This document shows, one piece after another, positions 19,368 through 27,297 of a DNA stretch of 64,000 nucleotides. The stretch spans positions 62,001 to 126,000 of the forward strand of contig CAWBVG010000008.1 of the NCBI GenBank assembly GCA_963792175.1, read 5' to 3'. The notes beneath the pieces were generated by a model. It was not told where the DNA came from and searched no databases. It saw only the letters and a list, made by a program, of their open reading frames with translations. The translations under genes were made by a program, and so were the position numbers. Position 1 is the first letter of the stretch. Each line of letters opens with the position of its first letter. The DNA is from CAWBVG01 sp963792175. GTDB lineage: Bacteria > Acidobacteriota > Vicinamibacteria > Vicinamibacterales > CAVVIG01.

Positions 19368-20582
19368 TCAGATCACCTTTTGACGCCGCAAATCTGCGAT
19401 CGCGTCGTCGCTGAAGCCAAAGTCGTGGAGGACGGCATCGGTGTGCTCGCCCAGCCTCGGCGGCGGCGTCCGAACCGCGCCGGGTGTGTCGGAGAGTTTC
19501 ACGGGCACGCCGAGCACGCGGAGAGCGCCGATCGTCGCGTGCTCGATCTCCGCGACCATCTGTCGCGCCTGAATCTGCGGATCGACGAACAGCTCCTGGA
19601 GATTCCGAACCGACCCGCACGGAACGCCGGCGGCGTTGAGACGATCGATCCAGTGCTGCCGCGGCTGGGTGCGCAGACGGTCGGCGATGAATGGCCGCAC
19701 CGCATCGTAGTTCGTCACCCGCTGGCGGTTGGTCGCGAAGCGCGGATCCTCCGGCAGCCCCGCAACCGCGCAGAACCGGCGCCACTGATCGTCATTGCCG
19801 ACCGCGAGCACGAAGTCGCCGTCCGATGCCGAGAAGGTTTCATAGGGAACGATGCTCGGGTGACGGTTGCCGAGGCGCGCGGGTACTTTGCCGCTGGCGA
19901 AATAATTCCCGGCCTGGTAGGTGAGCAACGCGGCGACCGTGTCCAGCATGGCCAGGTCGACTTCCTGACCGCGACCGGTACGCTCGCGCGCGAACAGCGC
20001 CATGGCCACGCCATAGGCCGCGAACATGCCGGAGGTGACATCGGCGATTGCCACGCCGAGACGGAAGCCGGGACCTGCCGGATCGCCCGTGATGCTCATC
20101 AGGCCGCCTTCGCCCTGCATGACGGCATCGTAGCCCGCCTCCTTCGCACGCGGTCCGGTCTGGCCGAATCCTGAAATCGAACAGTAGATCAGCCGTGGAT
20201 GCCGCGGAGCGAGCGTGTTGTAATCGAGGCCGAGCTTCGCCAGCGTTCCAGGACGGAAGTTCTCGACGACCACGTCGCTCGTTGCGATCAGCCGCTCCAG
20301 CAGCCGCCGTCCCTCCGGGTGTTTGAAGTCGACGGTGACGCTTTCCTTGTTGCGATTGATGCTCAGGAAGTACGCGCTTTCGCCCCCGTCGGGGCCCCCA
20401 GCGGGCGTTTTGTGCCCGCTGGGGTATAGGAACGGCGGGCCCCAGGCGCGCGTGTCGTCGCCTTTGCCAGGCTGTTCGATCTTGATCACGCGCGCGCCCA
20501 TGTCGGCCAGCAGCATCGTGCAGTAGGGACCAGAGAGGACGCGCGTGAGGTCGAGCACGGTGATGCCGTCGAGTGGCGCCAT
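19368..20582 (-). CDS. CaiB/BaiF family III CoA-transferase
   Basis: A 404-residue protein. Family signatures are PLDGITVLDLTRVLSGPYCT, LLADMGARVIKIEQPGKGDD, INRNKESVTVDFKHPEGRRL, VVENFRPGTLAKLGLDY and ISGFGQTGPRAKEAGYD. Family III enzymes move CoA between carboxylic acids through an enzyme-bound anhydride. The substrates cannot be read from the sequence. About 15 residues (YPSGHKTPAGGPDGG) between WGPPFL and ESAYFL are extra for the family and are encoded by a perfect palindrome. The start lies nine bases from the divergent glutaredoxin start. Confidence 0.9.
   Translation of the reverse strand: MAPLDGITVLDLTRVLSGPYCTMLLADMGARVIKIEQPGKGDDTRAWGPPFLYPSGHKTPAGGPDGGESAYFLSINRNKESVTVDFKHPEGRRLLERLIATSDVVVENFRPGTLAKLGLDYNTLAPRHPRLIYCSISGFGQTGPRAKEAGYDAVMQGEGGLMSITGDPAGPGFRLGVAIADVTSGMFAAYGVAMALFARERTGRGQEVDLAMLDTVAALLTYQAGNYFASGKVPARLGNRHPSIVPYETFSASDGDFVLAVGNDDQWRRFCAVAGLPEDPRFATNRQRVTNYDAVRPFIADRLRTQPRQHWIDRLNAAGVPCGSVRNLQELFVDPQIQARQMVAEIEHATIGALRVLGVPVKLSDTPGAVRTPPPRLGEHTDAVLHDFGFSDDAIADLRRQKVI
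20396..20424. repeat. Perfect 11-bp hairpin inside the CoA-transferase gene
   Basis: 20396-20406 (ccccagcgggc) pairs exactly with 20414-20424 across the seven-base loop gttttgt. It falls exactly where the protein has residues absent from typical family members and leaves the frame intact. It looks like an in-frame palindromic insertion. Confidence 0.75.
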
Positions 20583-20591
20583 AATGGACAG

Positions 20592-20831
20592 ATGATTATC
20601 GTCTACGCCGGCAGCGCCTGACGCAGCTGCGAGCTGGTGAAAGAGTTGCTTTCACGAGAAGGCGTGCCGTTCACGGCTTACAACGTCGACGAAGACGAGC
20701 ATGCCTACGACGAGCTCATCGCTCGCGGCTTGCGCACCGTGCCCGTCACGGTCATCGGCGAGCGCGTGCTCAAAGGCTTCAACCCCGTCGAGCTCGCCGA
20801 CGCGATCGCGGCGTGGCGGCTGAAACAGTAA
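20592..20831 (+). CDS. Glutaredoxin-like protein, probable selenoprotein (UxxC)
   Basis: Read through, the frame gives a 79-residue glutaredoxin/NrdH-like protein. It starts MIIVYAGSA, then an in-frame TGA (20619-20621), then RSCELVKELL. The TGA sits where the first Cys of CxxC belongs (five residues after the conserved Tyr), giving U-R-S-C. The cis-Pro motif TVPVTVIGERVLKGF and the C-terminal helix are intact. A hairpin begins 15 bases after the TGA. Known bacterial selenoproteins include glutaredoxins. The alternatives are a single-base error (TGC to TGA) or a pseudogene; most errors in this window are indels, not substitutions. It diverges from the CoA-transferase and overlaps homoserine dehydrogenase at its end. 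Confidence 0.72.
20637..20655 (+). promoter_or_regulatory. Candidate bacterial SECIS hairpin
   Basis: A seven-base stem, gtgaaag (20637-20643) with ctttcac (20649-20655), encloses the five-base loop agttg. The loop begins 22 bases after the TGA and has G as its second base. This fits the rules I know for bacterial SECIS elements: a 4-16 bp upper stem, a 3-14 nt loop, a G in the first two loop positions, and 16-37 nt from UGA to loop. It lies entirely within the coding frame, as SelB-dependent elements in bacteria do. Confidence 0.65.
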
Positions 20832-21852
20832 CGCCGCGCGCGATCGTCACGAGATCGGACAACAGCGCGTAGGCCGTTTGCGTGAGTCCGCCACCCCGCT
20901 GCACGACGGCGATTTCTCCCAGCAGATCCGTGGACAGGATGATCGCGTTCTGCTGGCCTTCAATCTGTGCCAGTGGATCGTCGCCGGCAAGTTCTTCCAG
21001 TGAGACGCGCGCCGTGACGCCACGCGCCTGACGCGACGCGCGCGCCACCAGCTTCAGCCGCCGCCCGCGGCGCGCCGCCTCAATCGCGCGTGCCGCCGCG
21101 TCGCGGGTGATGCCTTCACGGTCGACGCCTGCCGGCGTCAGGCGCGCTCCGAGCAACACGTTTGCGAGCGCCGCCGCTTTTGCCGCCGCGTCCCACCCAT
21201 CGACGTCCAGCGAGGCGTCGGCCTCCGCGATGCCTTTGTCCTGCATCTCCGCCAGCGCATCGTCGAAGCGTTGCCCCTGTTCCATCGCGGTGAGAATGAA
21301 GTTCGTCGTGCTGTTGACGATGCCGCGGAAGCCGAGGATCTTCACCGCCGGCATCGTCTCGCGTACGAGATTGAAAATCGGCACGCCGTCCATCACCGCA
21401 CCCTCGAACAGCCACTGGCGATCGGCGCGCTCGGCCGCCCGGCGCAGCGGGGCGTAGGCGCAGGCGACAGGTCCCTTGTTCGCCGTGATCACATGCGCGT
21501 TCGCCGCAAGGGCGGCGCGGATGTAACTCACCGCTGGTTCGCCGCGATTCACGTCGAGCGTCGTCGTCTCGACGACGACCAGGCGCCGCTCGCGCGCGGC
21601 GGCGCGGCTCCTTCGGAGCGCGTCGTGCAGGAATGCGAGCGTGTCGTCCGCGGTCCCATTCACGGTCCGGTTCACTTTTGCCACGTCGAGACCGCGCGCG
21701 GAGAACGCCTGGCCGTGCCGCCGCGTCGCGATGCCGACGATGCGCGGCGAGATGCCGTATTGCCGGGCGAGCGTCGTTCGCTGCTCGTCGAGCAAACTGG
21801 CGAACCGTTGGCCGACATTCCCGAAGCCGATCAGGATGAGATCGACGGTCAT
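20779..21852 (-). CDS. hom: Homoserine dehydrogenase
   Basis: A 357-residue enzyme of the threonine/methionine branch that reduces aspartate semialdehyde to homoserine. It shows the NAD(P)-binding glycine motif LIGFGNVGQRFASLL, then VVVETTTLD, HVITANKGPVACAYAPLRR (with the conserved Lys), FEGAVMDGVPIF and GFRGIVNSTTNFILTAMEQG. Dimer and substrate residues occur in KGIAEADASLDVDGWDAAAK. No ACT domain follows, so threonine feedback through that domain is absent. The end is convergent with and overlaps the glutaredoxin gene. A degenerate inverted repeat lies directly upstream. Confidence 0.93.
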   Translation of the reverse strand: MTVDLILIGFGNVGQRFASLLDEQRTTLARQYGISPRIVGIATRRHGQAFSARGLDVAKVNRTVNGTADDTLAFLHDALRRSRAAARERRLVVVETTTLDVNRGEPAVSYIRAALAANAHVITANKGPVACAYAPLRRAAERADRQWLFEGAVMDGVPIFNLVRETMPAVKILGFRGIVNSTTNFILTAMEQGQRFDDALAEMQDKGIAEADASLDVDGWDAAAKAAALANVLLGARLTPAGVDREGITRDAAARAIEAARRGRRLKLVARASRQARGVTARVSLEELAGDDPLAQIEGQQNAIILSTDLLGEIAVVQRGGGLTQTAYALLSDLVTIARGVTVSAATPRSRRRARRG

Positions 21853-21853
21853 G

Positions 21854-21948
21854 ACGGATTGCGGATTGCGGATTCCGGATCAGGCGTCAAAGTGCCGATG
21901 AATCCGATTTCACCAATCCGACATCCGAAATCCCCGATCCGAGATCCA
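21854..21948. repeat. Degenerate inverted repeat (cggatt words)
   Basis: The left arm, 21854-21880, repeats gcggatt-type words; the right arm, 21901-21948, repeats the complementary aatccga/atccga words. About 20 bases separate them. The right arm encodes the C-terminal residues of the aminotransferase (GSGISDVG...), and the left arm abuts the homoserine dehydrogenase start. Confidence 0.75.
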
Positions 21949-23053
21949 CAAGGAGGTCGTGCAACCGGGTGAGCCCTTCGCGCAGGTACCCGACCTCCTC
22001 GCCGAACCCGATGCGAAGGTAGCCGTCCATGCCGAAGTGATCGCCCGGCACGATCAGCACGCTTTTTTCCTGGCGCAGCCGATTGACGAGGGCTGTTGAA
22101 TTGATCGCGTGCGAGTACCGCACGTAGACGATCGCGCCGGCATCGGGCGGCACATACGAAAACCGATCGCCGTGCGAGCGCAGCCAGTCGGCCATCAACG
22201 GAAAGTTCGTGTTGAGGATGCGGCGCGTGCGCGCCAGGATCTTCGCCCGCCGATCCGGCTCGAGCGCGCGGCGGGCGAGGATGTCGCTCAATGCCCCGGG
22301 CGAAATGGTCGTGTAATCGTGATACGACCACAATGACGCGACGAGCGGCGGCGGCGCCACGACCCAGCCGATGCGCAGGCCTGGAAGCGCGTACGCCTTG
22401 GACAATCCGCTCGTGACGATCACGCGATCGTGCCGGCCCCACATCGACGGCGTCTCCCGCCCGTCAAGCTCGGCGCCGCGGTAAATCTCGTCCGAAAGGA
22501 CCCACGCGCCATGCCTGCTCGCGATCGACGCAATGGCGTCGAGATCCGCGGCCTCGAACCGGGCGCCCGTGGGGTTGTTCGGATTGCAGATGACGATCAG
22601 CTTCGACCGTGGGGAGACCAGACGATCCAGCGCGGCGATATCGACGCGCCATCCGCCGGGCGACTCGACCAGCGGCCAGTCGCGGATCGTCGCGCCGAAG
22701 GCGCGCGCGAGTCCCCAGGTTTGCATGTAGTTGGGGACCATCATCACCACCTCGTCGCCCGGCTCGACGAGGTTCCACGTGGCGATGTAGTTCGCTTCGG
22801 ATCCGCCGTTGGTCACCTGGACGTGGTCGGCCGTGGTGCCCGGGTAGATGGCGGCGATCGCGGAGCGAAGCGGAAGCGTGCCGTTCGATTGAGAATACCG
22901 AAGAGCCGCATTCATCAACTCGTGGCGCGAGGCGTCGTCGTCCAACAAGTCGCGGAGCCGCAGCGGTTGGACACCGCTTTCCGACAGGTTGTACTCCACC
23001 TGGTTCTCGTAGGTGGATTGCATCCGCTCCATCGCGAACTGTTCGAGTCTCAT
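21887..23053 (-). CDS. PLP-dependent class I/II aminotransferase
   Basis: About 388 residues. It shows NLSESGVQPLRLRDLL, LRYSQSNGTLPLRSAIA, VTNGGSEANYIATWNLVEPG (PLP phosphate region), VICNPNNPTGARFEAADLD, VLSDEIYRGAELDG, and the Schiff-base lysine in SGLSKAYALPGLRIGW. The YENQVEYNLSESG start resembles acidobacterial aspartate/capreomycidine-type aminotransferases. The substrate is not determinable. The last dozen residues are encoded by the adjacent repeat element, so the natural C-terminus may be earlier. It diverges from the SUMF1 gene. Confidence 0.9.
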   Translation of the reverse strand: MRLEQFAMERMQSTYENQVEYNLSESGVQPLRLRDLLDDDASRHELMNAALRYSQSNGTLPLRSAIAAIYPGTTADHVQVTNGGSEANYIATWNLVEPGDEVVMMVPNYMQTWGLARAFGATIRDWPLVESPGGWRVDIAALDRLVSPRSKLIVICNPNNPTGARFEAADLDAIASIASRHGAWVLSDEIYRGAELDGRETPSMWGRHDRVIVTSGLSKAYALPGLRIGWVVAPPPLVASLWSYHDYTTISPGALSDILARRALEPDRRAKILARTRRILNTNFPLMADWLRSHGDRFSYVPPDAGAIVYVRYSHAINSTALVNRLRQEKSVLIVPGDHFGMDGYLRIGFGEEVGYLREGLTRLHDLLVDLGSGISDVGLVKSDSSAL

Positions 23054-23137
23054 GGGGAGAAACTGTAGACTATACGGACCGGTTGGCGCCACGTGCATAC
23101 TCCACGGCCCATCACACGAGTCGCGCCAGATCCGACG

Positions 23138-23926
23138 ATGACGACTCCGACGCCGCCGAACCTGGCGCGCATTCCCGCCGGCGACTTTCTGATGGGGGCA
23201 TCTGACGCAGAAGAGGATCAGCGACCCGTCCATCGGGTCCATCTGAGCGACTTTCTCATCGGACGCTTTCCAGTCACGCAGGACGAGTACGCGCGGTTCG
23301 TGCGTGCCTCCGGCCATCCCGTTCCCGCCGTGCGCGAGCTGCCGCTGATTGTGGCCGGTGGCCGCGACACAGTGTTTCTCGAACTGGCGGCGCCGTACAT
23401 CTGGACGGAAGCCAAACCACCGGCCGGCTACGGCACGCATCCCGTCGTGCTCGTCACCTTCGACGATGCGATGGCCTACTGCCGATGGTTGTCCGGCGAA
23501 ATTCAACGCGACGTGCGCCTGCCGACCGAAGCGGAGTGGGAGAAAGCCGCGCGAGGCGGCGTCGACGGCCAGCGGTATCCGTGGGGCAACGACATCGATC
23601 CGACGCGCGGCAACTTCCTGACCGACCCGTCGGTCAAACGGCAGCGCGGCACGCGTCCAACTGGCACCTACCCGCCCAACGCGTACGGTCTGTACGACAT
23701 GTGCGGCAACGTCTGGGAATGGGTCAGCGATTGGTACGCCGCTGACTACTACGGATCCGGGCAGGTACAGGATCCGGGCGGTCCAGGGTCCGGCGACATG
23801 CGAATCGTCCGCGGCGGCGCATGGGTCAACGATGACGTGTCGATGCTGCGGTGCTCGCACCGCCACAAGGTGCCGCCCGACACCTATGCGTACAGTGTGG
23901 GGTTCAGAATCACATGCTCGGCCTGA
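23138..23926 (+). CDS. SUMF1/formylglycine-generating-enzyme-like protein
   Basis: A 262-residue protein. The FGE-sulfatase domain is clear: ARIPAGDFLMGASDAEED, GRFPVTQDEYARFVRASGH, PVVLVTFDDAMAYCRWLSGE, RLPTEAEWEKAARGG, YPWGNDIDPTRGNF, AYGLYDMCGNVWEWVSDWY and RIVRGGAWVNDD. Near the active site it has LRCSHRHK. The second catalytic Cys of FGE is present, but the first of the pair appears missing, so true formylglycine formation is uncertain. The ATG at 23138 is chosen; an in-frame ATG at 23093 would add 15 residues. The end overlaps the next gene by 13 bp. Confidence 0.85.
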   Translation: MTTPTPPNLARIPAGDFLMGASDAEEDQRPVHRVHLSDFLIGRFPVTQDEYARFVRASGHPVPAVRELPLIVAGGRDTVFLELAAPYIWTEAKPPAGYGTHPVVLVTFDDAMAYCRWLSGEIQRDVRLPTEAEWEKAARGGVDGQRYPWGNDIDPTRGNFLTDPSVKRQRGTRPTGTYPPNAYGLYDMCGNVWEWVSDWYAADYYGSGQVQDPGGPGSGDMRIVRGGAWVNDDVSMLRCSHRHKVPPDTYAYSVGFRITCSA

Positions 23927-24595
23927 TCCTCAGCGTTCTGATCGGAGTGACCGCGGCGGCGCAGGAGCCGGCCGCTCAGTCGCCGGTCATCATCGCGACC
24001 GGACGCGCGGTCGTGAAGCGTGCCCCGGACGTGGCCTTCGTGACGATGACCGTCGAATCACGCGCCAAGAGTCCACGCGACGCGCAGCGGCAGAATGCCG
24101 ACGCGATGGCGGCGGTCGTCAGGAAGATGGGCGAGCTCGGTATTCCGAAGGACGGGCTGGAGACCATCGGCCTCACGCTCTACGAGGACGTGGACAACGC
24201 GAATGGACGCCGTGTCTCGCGCGGGTTCGCGGCGAGGAACAGCGTCGAGGTGCGGATTGACGACATCGCCAGGACCGGCGAGATTGCCGACGCCGGCGTC
24301 GCCGCCGGCGCGACGTCGATCGGCGGCATCCGGTTCGACAGCAAAGGGCGCGCGGCTGCTGAGCGCGAGGCGCTGCGCCTCGCGGTTGCGGAAGCGCGTG
24401 CGCGCGCCGAGGCGATGGCCGCGGGCGCTGGACGCTCGCTCGATCGCATACTGAAGATCGAGGAAGGCGCCGGCGCACGGCCGCCGATTCCGCTTCCGAG
24501 AACCATGGCGATGCGTGCCGAGGCGGTCGACCACGGTCGAGCCCGGGCTCATCGAGCTGGAGGCGGAGGTCACGCTCACCGCATCGATGAAATGA
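23914..24595 (+). CDS. SIMPL-domain (DUF541) secreted protein (frameshifted end)
   Basis: A signal peptide (LILSVLIGVTAAAQ) precedes a DUF541 domain: ATGRAVVKRAPDVAFVTMTV, then ADAMAAVVRKMGELGIPKDG, GFAARNSVEVRIDDI, and the helix AAEREALRLAVAEARARAEA. One extra base near 24530 shifts the last 20 codons; removing it gives EPGLIELEAEVTLTASMK and the stop at 24595. Family members (YggE/BP26 group) are periplasmic with poorly defined roles, some in oxidative stress. The start overlaps the SUMF1 end and the stop overlaps the glycosylase start. Confidence 0.82.
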
Positions 24596-25321
24596 CGGCT
24601 CTTCGCTCTCCCGAAACCACCACGAGCTTCACCGCCGCGAGCCTCACACCCGAGGGTTACGAAAAAGCGCGGCGCCTGCTGATGCGGCGCGATCCGATTC
24701 TGGCGGCCGCGATCAAGCGCATCGGCCCGTGCGGGATGGCCGGCCGGCAGCGGCACGATCATCTGTCCGCGCTCGTCGGCGCGATCGTCAGTCAGCAGCT
24801 GTCGACCAAGGCGGCAGCGACCATCTTCGCCAGGTTCCTGGCGTTGTTTCCGGAAGGCGAATCGCTGAGCGCGTCGGCCATCAACGCCCAGAGCGACGCG
24901 GCGCTCCGCGGCGTCGGATTGAGCGGGCAGAAGGTCAGCTATCTTCGCGACCTCGGCGCCCGCATCGACGACGGCCGCCTCGATCTCGAGTGAGCTCGAG
25001 ACGCTGCCGGACGAAGAGGTCATCGGTCGGCTCGTGGCCGTGAAGGGCTTCGGGCGCTGGACCGCCGAGATGTTCCTGATGTTCCGGCTGCATCGGCCGG
25101 ATGTGCTGCCTGCCGGCGACCTCGGAATCGTCAACGCGATTCAGCGGCTCTACAAGCTGCGGAAGCGGCCGGACGCGAAGCGCGTGCTGAAAATGGGCGA
25201 GGCCTGGAAGCCGTATCGATCGGTCGCGTCCTGGTATCTGTGGCAGACGCTCAGAAACGAGCCCTTGTCCAAAGCAGCAGGTACCCCACGGCCATCGCCA
25301 CGAAAGTCCCGCGCTCGCTGA
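24592..25321 (+). CDS. DNA-3-methyladenine glycosylase II, AlkA/HhH-GPD type (frameshifted)
   Basis: About 240 residues after correction of one indel near 24990. It shows HLSALVGAIVSQQLSTKAAA, a helix-hairpin-helix in VAVKGFGRWTAEMFLMF, and the catalytic Asp in VLPAGDLGIVNAI, followed by WKPYRSVASWYLWQTL. The enzyme excises alkylated bases to start base-excision repair. The N-terminal domain of E. coli AlkA is absent, as in the shorter 3-methyladenine glycosylase group. The 3' end overlaps the convergent methyltransferase gene. Confidence 0.87.
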
Positions 25322-25913
25322 ACAGCGTCTCTCGCCACGAGAAGCCCTCAACCGCGGAGACTCGCAGCAGTTCGCAGAGAAAATCTTGCTCTCTGCGATC
25401 TCTGCGTGCTCTGCGGTTAAACGTGGGCAGCCACCGCGGCACGCGTGCGGCGTAGTCTCGATAGGCGTCGCCGAGGCGCGACATCAGGAGCGACTCTTCC
25501 CATCGCACGATCGCGTGATACTCCGCGCCGAGCAGCAGCACGATCAGCGGTGCCAGCCAGACCAGCCGTGCCGACAGCGCGAAGCCTACCCAGATCAGGA
25601 TGTTACCGACATACAGCGGGTTCCGGATCAACGCGAACGGCCCGGTCGCCACGAGCGGTCCGAGACGGTCGCTGCGCGTCCGTGAAATCGCGCCGATGTG
25701 GTGCACGCCCCACAGTCGAATCAGCTCGCCGGCCGCGGTCACGGCGACCCCGGCGGTCAGCAGGAGGGCCGAGGGCGGCGCCTGGCCGACGCGGAGCCCG
25801 AGAATGGCCGCCGCGATCGGCAGCGGGAGGGCGGTTCGGTGCCGAAACAGCCATTCGCCGAGTTTGGTAGAATCAGGACTGGTCTGGTCGGATATCCGCG
25901 ATGACGTCGTCAC
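25251..25913 (-). CDS. Isoprenylcysteine carboxyl methyltransferase-family membrane protein
   Basis: A membrane protein of about 220 residues. Hydrophobic segments (LPLPIAAAILGL, ALLLTAGVAVTAAGELIRL, VWLAPLIVLLLGAEYHAIV) surround the PEMT/ICMT core GPFALIRNPLYVGNILIWVG and ESLLMSRLGDAYRDYAARVP. Between PRWLP and a final helix (TFVAMAVGYLLLW) lies a stretch encoded by a low-complexity inverted repeat (TFNRRARRDRREQ...), apparently inserted in frame. The GTG start at 25913 lies inside cysM on the opposite strand; a later start is possible. The substrate is unknown. Confidence 0.72.
   Translation of the reverse strand: MTTSSRISDQTSPDSTKLGEWLFRHRTALPLPIAAAILGLRVGQAPPSALLLTAGVAVTAAGELIRLWGVHHIGAISRTRSDRLGPLVATGPFALIRNPLYVGNILIWVGFALSARLVWLAPLIVLLLGAEYHAIVRWEESLLMSRLGDAYRDYAARVPRWLPTFNRRARRDRREQDFLCELLRVSAVEGFSWRETLFSERGTFVAMAVGYLLLWTRARF
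25339..25424. repeat. Degenerate inverted repeat inside a coding region (ctctgcg words)
   Basis: The left arm contains aaccgcggaga and gcagaga words; the right arm contains ctctgcgatctctgcgtgctctgcggtt. Together they form a long imperfect hairpin read in frame within the methyltransferase gene. Peptides of this type (Arg/Glu-rich, then LCELL) are ones I recall from scattered proteins in other bacteria, which suggests a mobile or convergent element. This is memory, not a search. Confidence 0.75.
25871..25895 (+). promoter_or_regulatory. IscR-like operator upstream of cysM
   Basis: This 25-base site contains GACT (25877-25880), N4, then TGGTCGGATAT (25885-25895), identical in spacing and right half to the site overlapping the iscR start. 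The layout GACT-N5-GGTC-N3-TAT follows the E. coli IscR type 1 operator. It ends five bases before the cysM ATG, suitable for repression of the cysM-mec-cysO::moeZ unit. Confidence 0.6.
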
Positions 25914-26845
25914 ACGCGCCCATTCTTGATCGCACACCCGGTTCGTCGGTCCTCGACATGATCGGGCGCACCCCATTGGTCCGGTTGCGCCAGTTCGAGC
26001 GGGAGACGCCGGGGGTGGAGTTGTACGCGAAGGCCGAGTGGCAGAACCCCGGTGGATCGGTGAAGGACCGGGCGGCCGCGCGCATGATTCTGGAGGGCGA
26101 GGCCACCGGTCTTCTGACTCCGAACCGCACGATCCTGGATGCGACGTCCGGAAACACCGGCATCGCCTACGCGATGGTGGGCGCGGCGCGCGGCTACAAG
26201 GTGACGCTGTGCCTGCCGGAAAACGCGAGTCCTGAGCGGAAGCTCATCCTCCGCGCGCTTGGCGCCGAGCTGCGGTTGACCAGTCCGCTCGAGGGCACTG
26301 ACGGCGCGATTCGGGAGGCGCGCCGCCTCTACGCCTCCGATACCGACCGGTATTTCTATCCGGATCAGTACAACAACGACGCCAACTGGAAAGCTCATTA
26401 CGACACGACCGCGCCGGAGCTGATCGAGCAGACCAGCGGCAAACTGACGCACTTTGTCGCGGGTCTCGGCACGAGCGGCACGTTTGTCGGCACGGGGCGG
26501 CGTCTGCGGAAGTTCAATCCCGCCATCAAGTTGATTTCCTTTCAACCGGATGCGGCATTCCACGGCCTCGAGGGCCTGAAACACATGGCGTCGGCGATCG
26601 TGCCGGGGATCTACGATCCGACGCTCGCGGACGAGGATCTTCGCATCGATACCGAGCGTGCCTACCGCATGGTGCGCCGGCTGGCCCGTGAAGAAGGCCT
26701 GCTGGCTGGAATCTCGTCGGGCGCGGCGGTCGCCGCGATGCTCGATGTCGCCAAGGGGCTCGACCGCGGCGTCATCGTCACCGTGTTTCCCGACGGGGCG
26801 GAAAAATATCTGAACGAGCCGTTCTGGGACCATCGCGATGAGTGA
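25901..26845 (+). CDS. cysM: Cysteine synthase CysM-type (OASS-B family)
   Basis: A 314-residue PLP enzyme. It shows SVLDMIGRTPLVRLRQF, the Schiff-base lysine in NPGGSVKDRAAARMILEG, TSGNTGIAYAMVGAARGYK, YPDQYNNDANWKAHYDTTAP, GLGTSGTFVGTGRRL and LLAGISSGAAVAAML. Gene context with a JAMM protease and a CysO-like carrier matches the mycobacterial CysM system, where sulfur is delivered as protein thiocarboxylate and O-phosphoserine is the acceptor. That substrate choice is inferred from context. The end overlaps the next gene by eight bases. Confidence 0.9.
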   Translation: MTSSHAPILDRTPGSSVLDMIGRTPLVRLRQFERETPGVELYAKAEWQNPGGSVKDRAAARMILEGEATGLLTPNRTILDATSGNTGIAYAMVGAARGYKVTLCLPENASPERKLILRALGAELRLTSPLEGTDGAIREARRLYASDTDRYFYPDQYNNDANWKAHYDTTAPELIEQTSGKLTHFVAGLGTSGTFVGTGRRLRKFNPAIKLISFQPDAAFHGLEGLKHMASAIVPGIYDPTLADEDLRIDTERAYRMVRRLAREEGLLAGISSGAAVAAMLDVAKGLDRGVIVTVFPDGAEKYLNEPFWDHRDE

Positions 26846-27297
26846 CCGGCGTCTAGCTATCAGCGCGCGGGTCGACGAGGCCATCCGGCGTCACGGCGAG
26901 GAGACGTATCCGCACGAGTGCTGCGGCGCCCTCGTGGGACGAGGCGATGCCGTGACCGATACCGTCGCGCTGCCGAACACCACCGAAGAAGGACCGCGCC
27001 GCCGCTTTCTGGTGCGGCCGTCGGATTACCGGCTGGCCGAACAGCGCGCGACCGAGCTCGGTGGCGAGCTGCTCGGCTTCTACCATTCACATCCCGATCA
27101 CCCGGCGAAGCCGTCGCAGTACGACCTCGATCACGCGTGGCCGACGTTTGCGTACGTCATCGTGTCGGTGGCAGTCGGGCAAGTCGGAACTGATGACGGT
27201 GTGGTTTCTCAAGGACGATCGTTCGATCTTCGAAGAGGGCAGTCTTCACCATGGCGAAAATTCTCATACCGACCCCGCTCAGACCGTACACGGATAA
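26838..27297 (+). CDS. mec: JAMM/Mov34 metalloprotease, Mec+ type (frameshifted)
   Basis: The zinc-protease motif is clear: Glu in YPHECCGALVG, then GFYHSHPDHPAKPSQYDLDH, which supplies HxH and the downstream Ser/Asp. One extra base near 27172 breaks the frame; correcting it gives SGKSELMTVWFLKDDRSIFE and a stop at 27297 inside the next gene. In Mycobacterium the homologue Mec+ releases cysteine from CysO-Cys. Here it could also cut after the internal Gly-Gly of the neighbouring fusion, which is inference. Confidence 0.85.

Noticed and set aside
20619..20621. TGA as an ordinary stop, with the glutaredoxin starting at the downstream GTG (20637)
   Set aside because: That start would remove the first strand and the whole redox motif. 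The upstream codons fit the family exactly and the TGA is at a Cys position with a SECIS-like hairpin.
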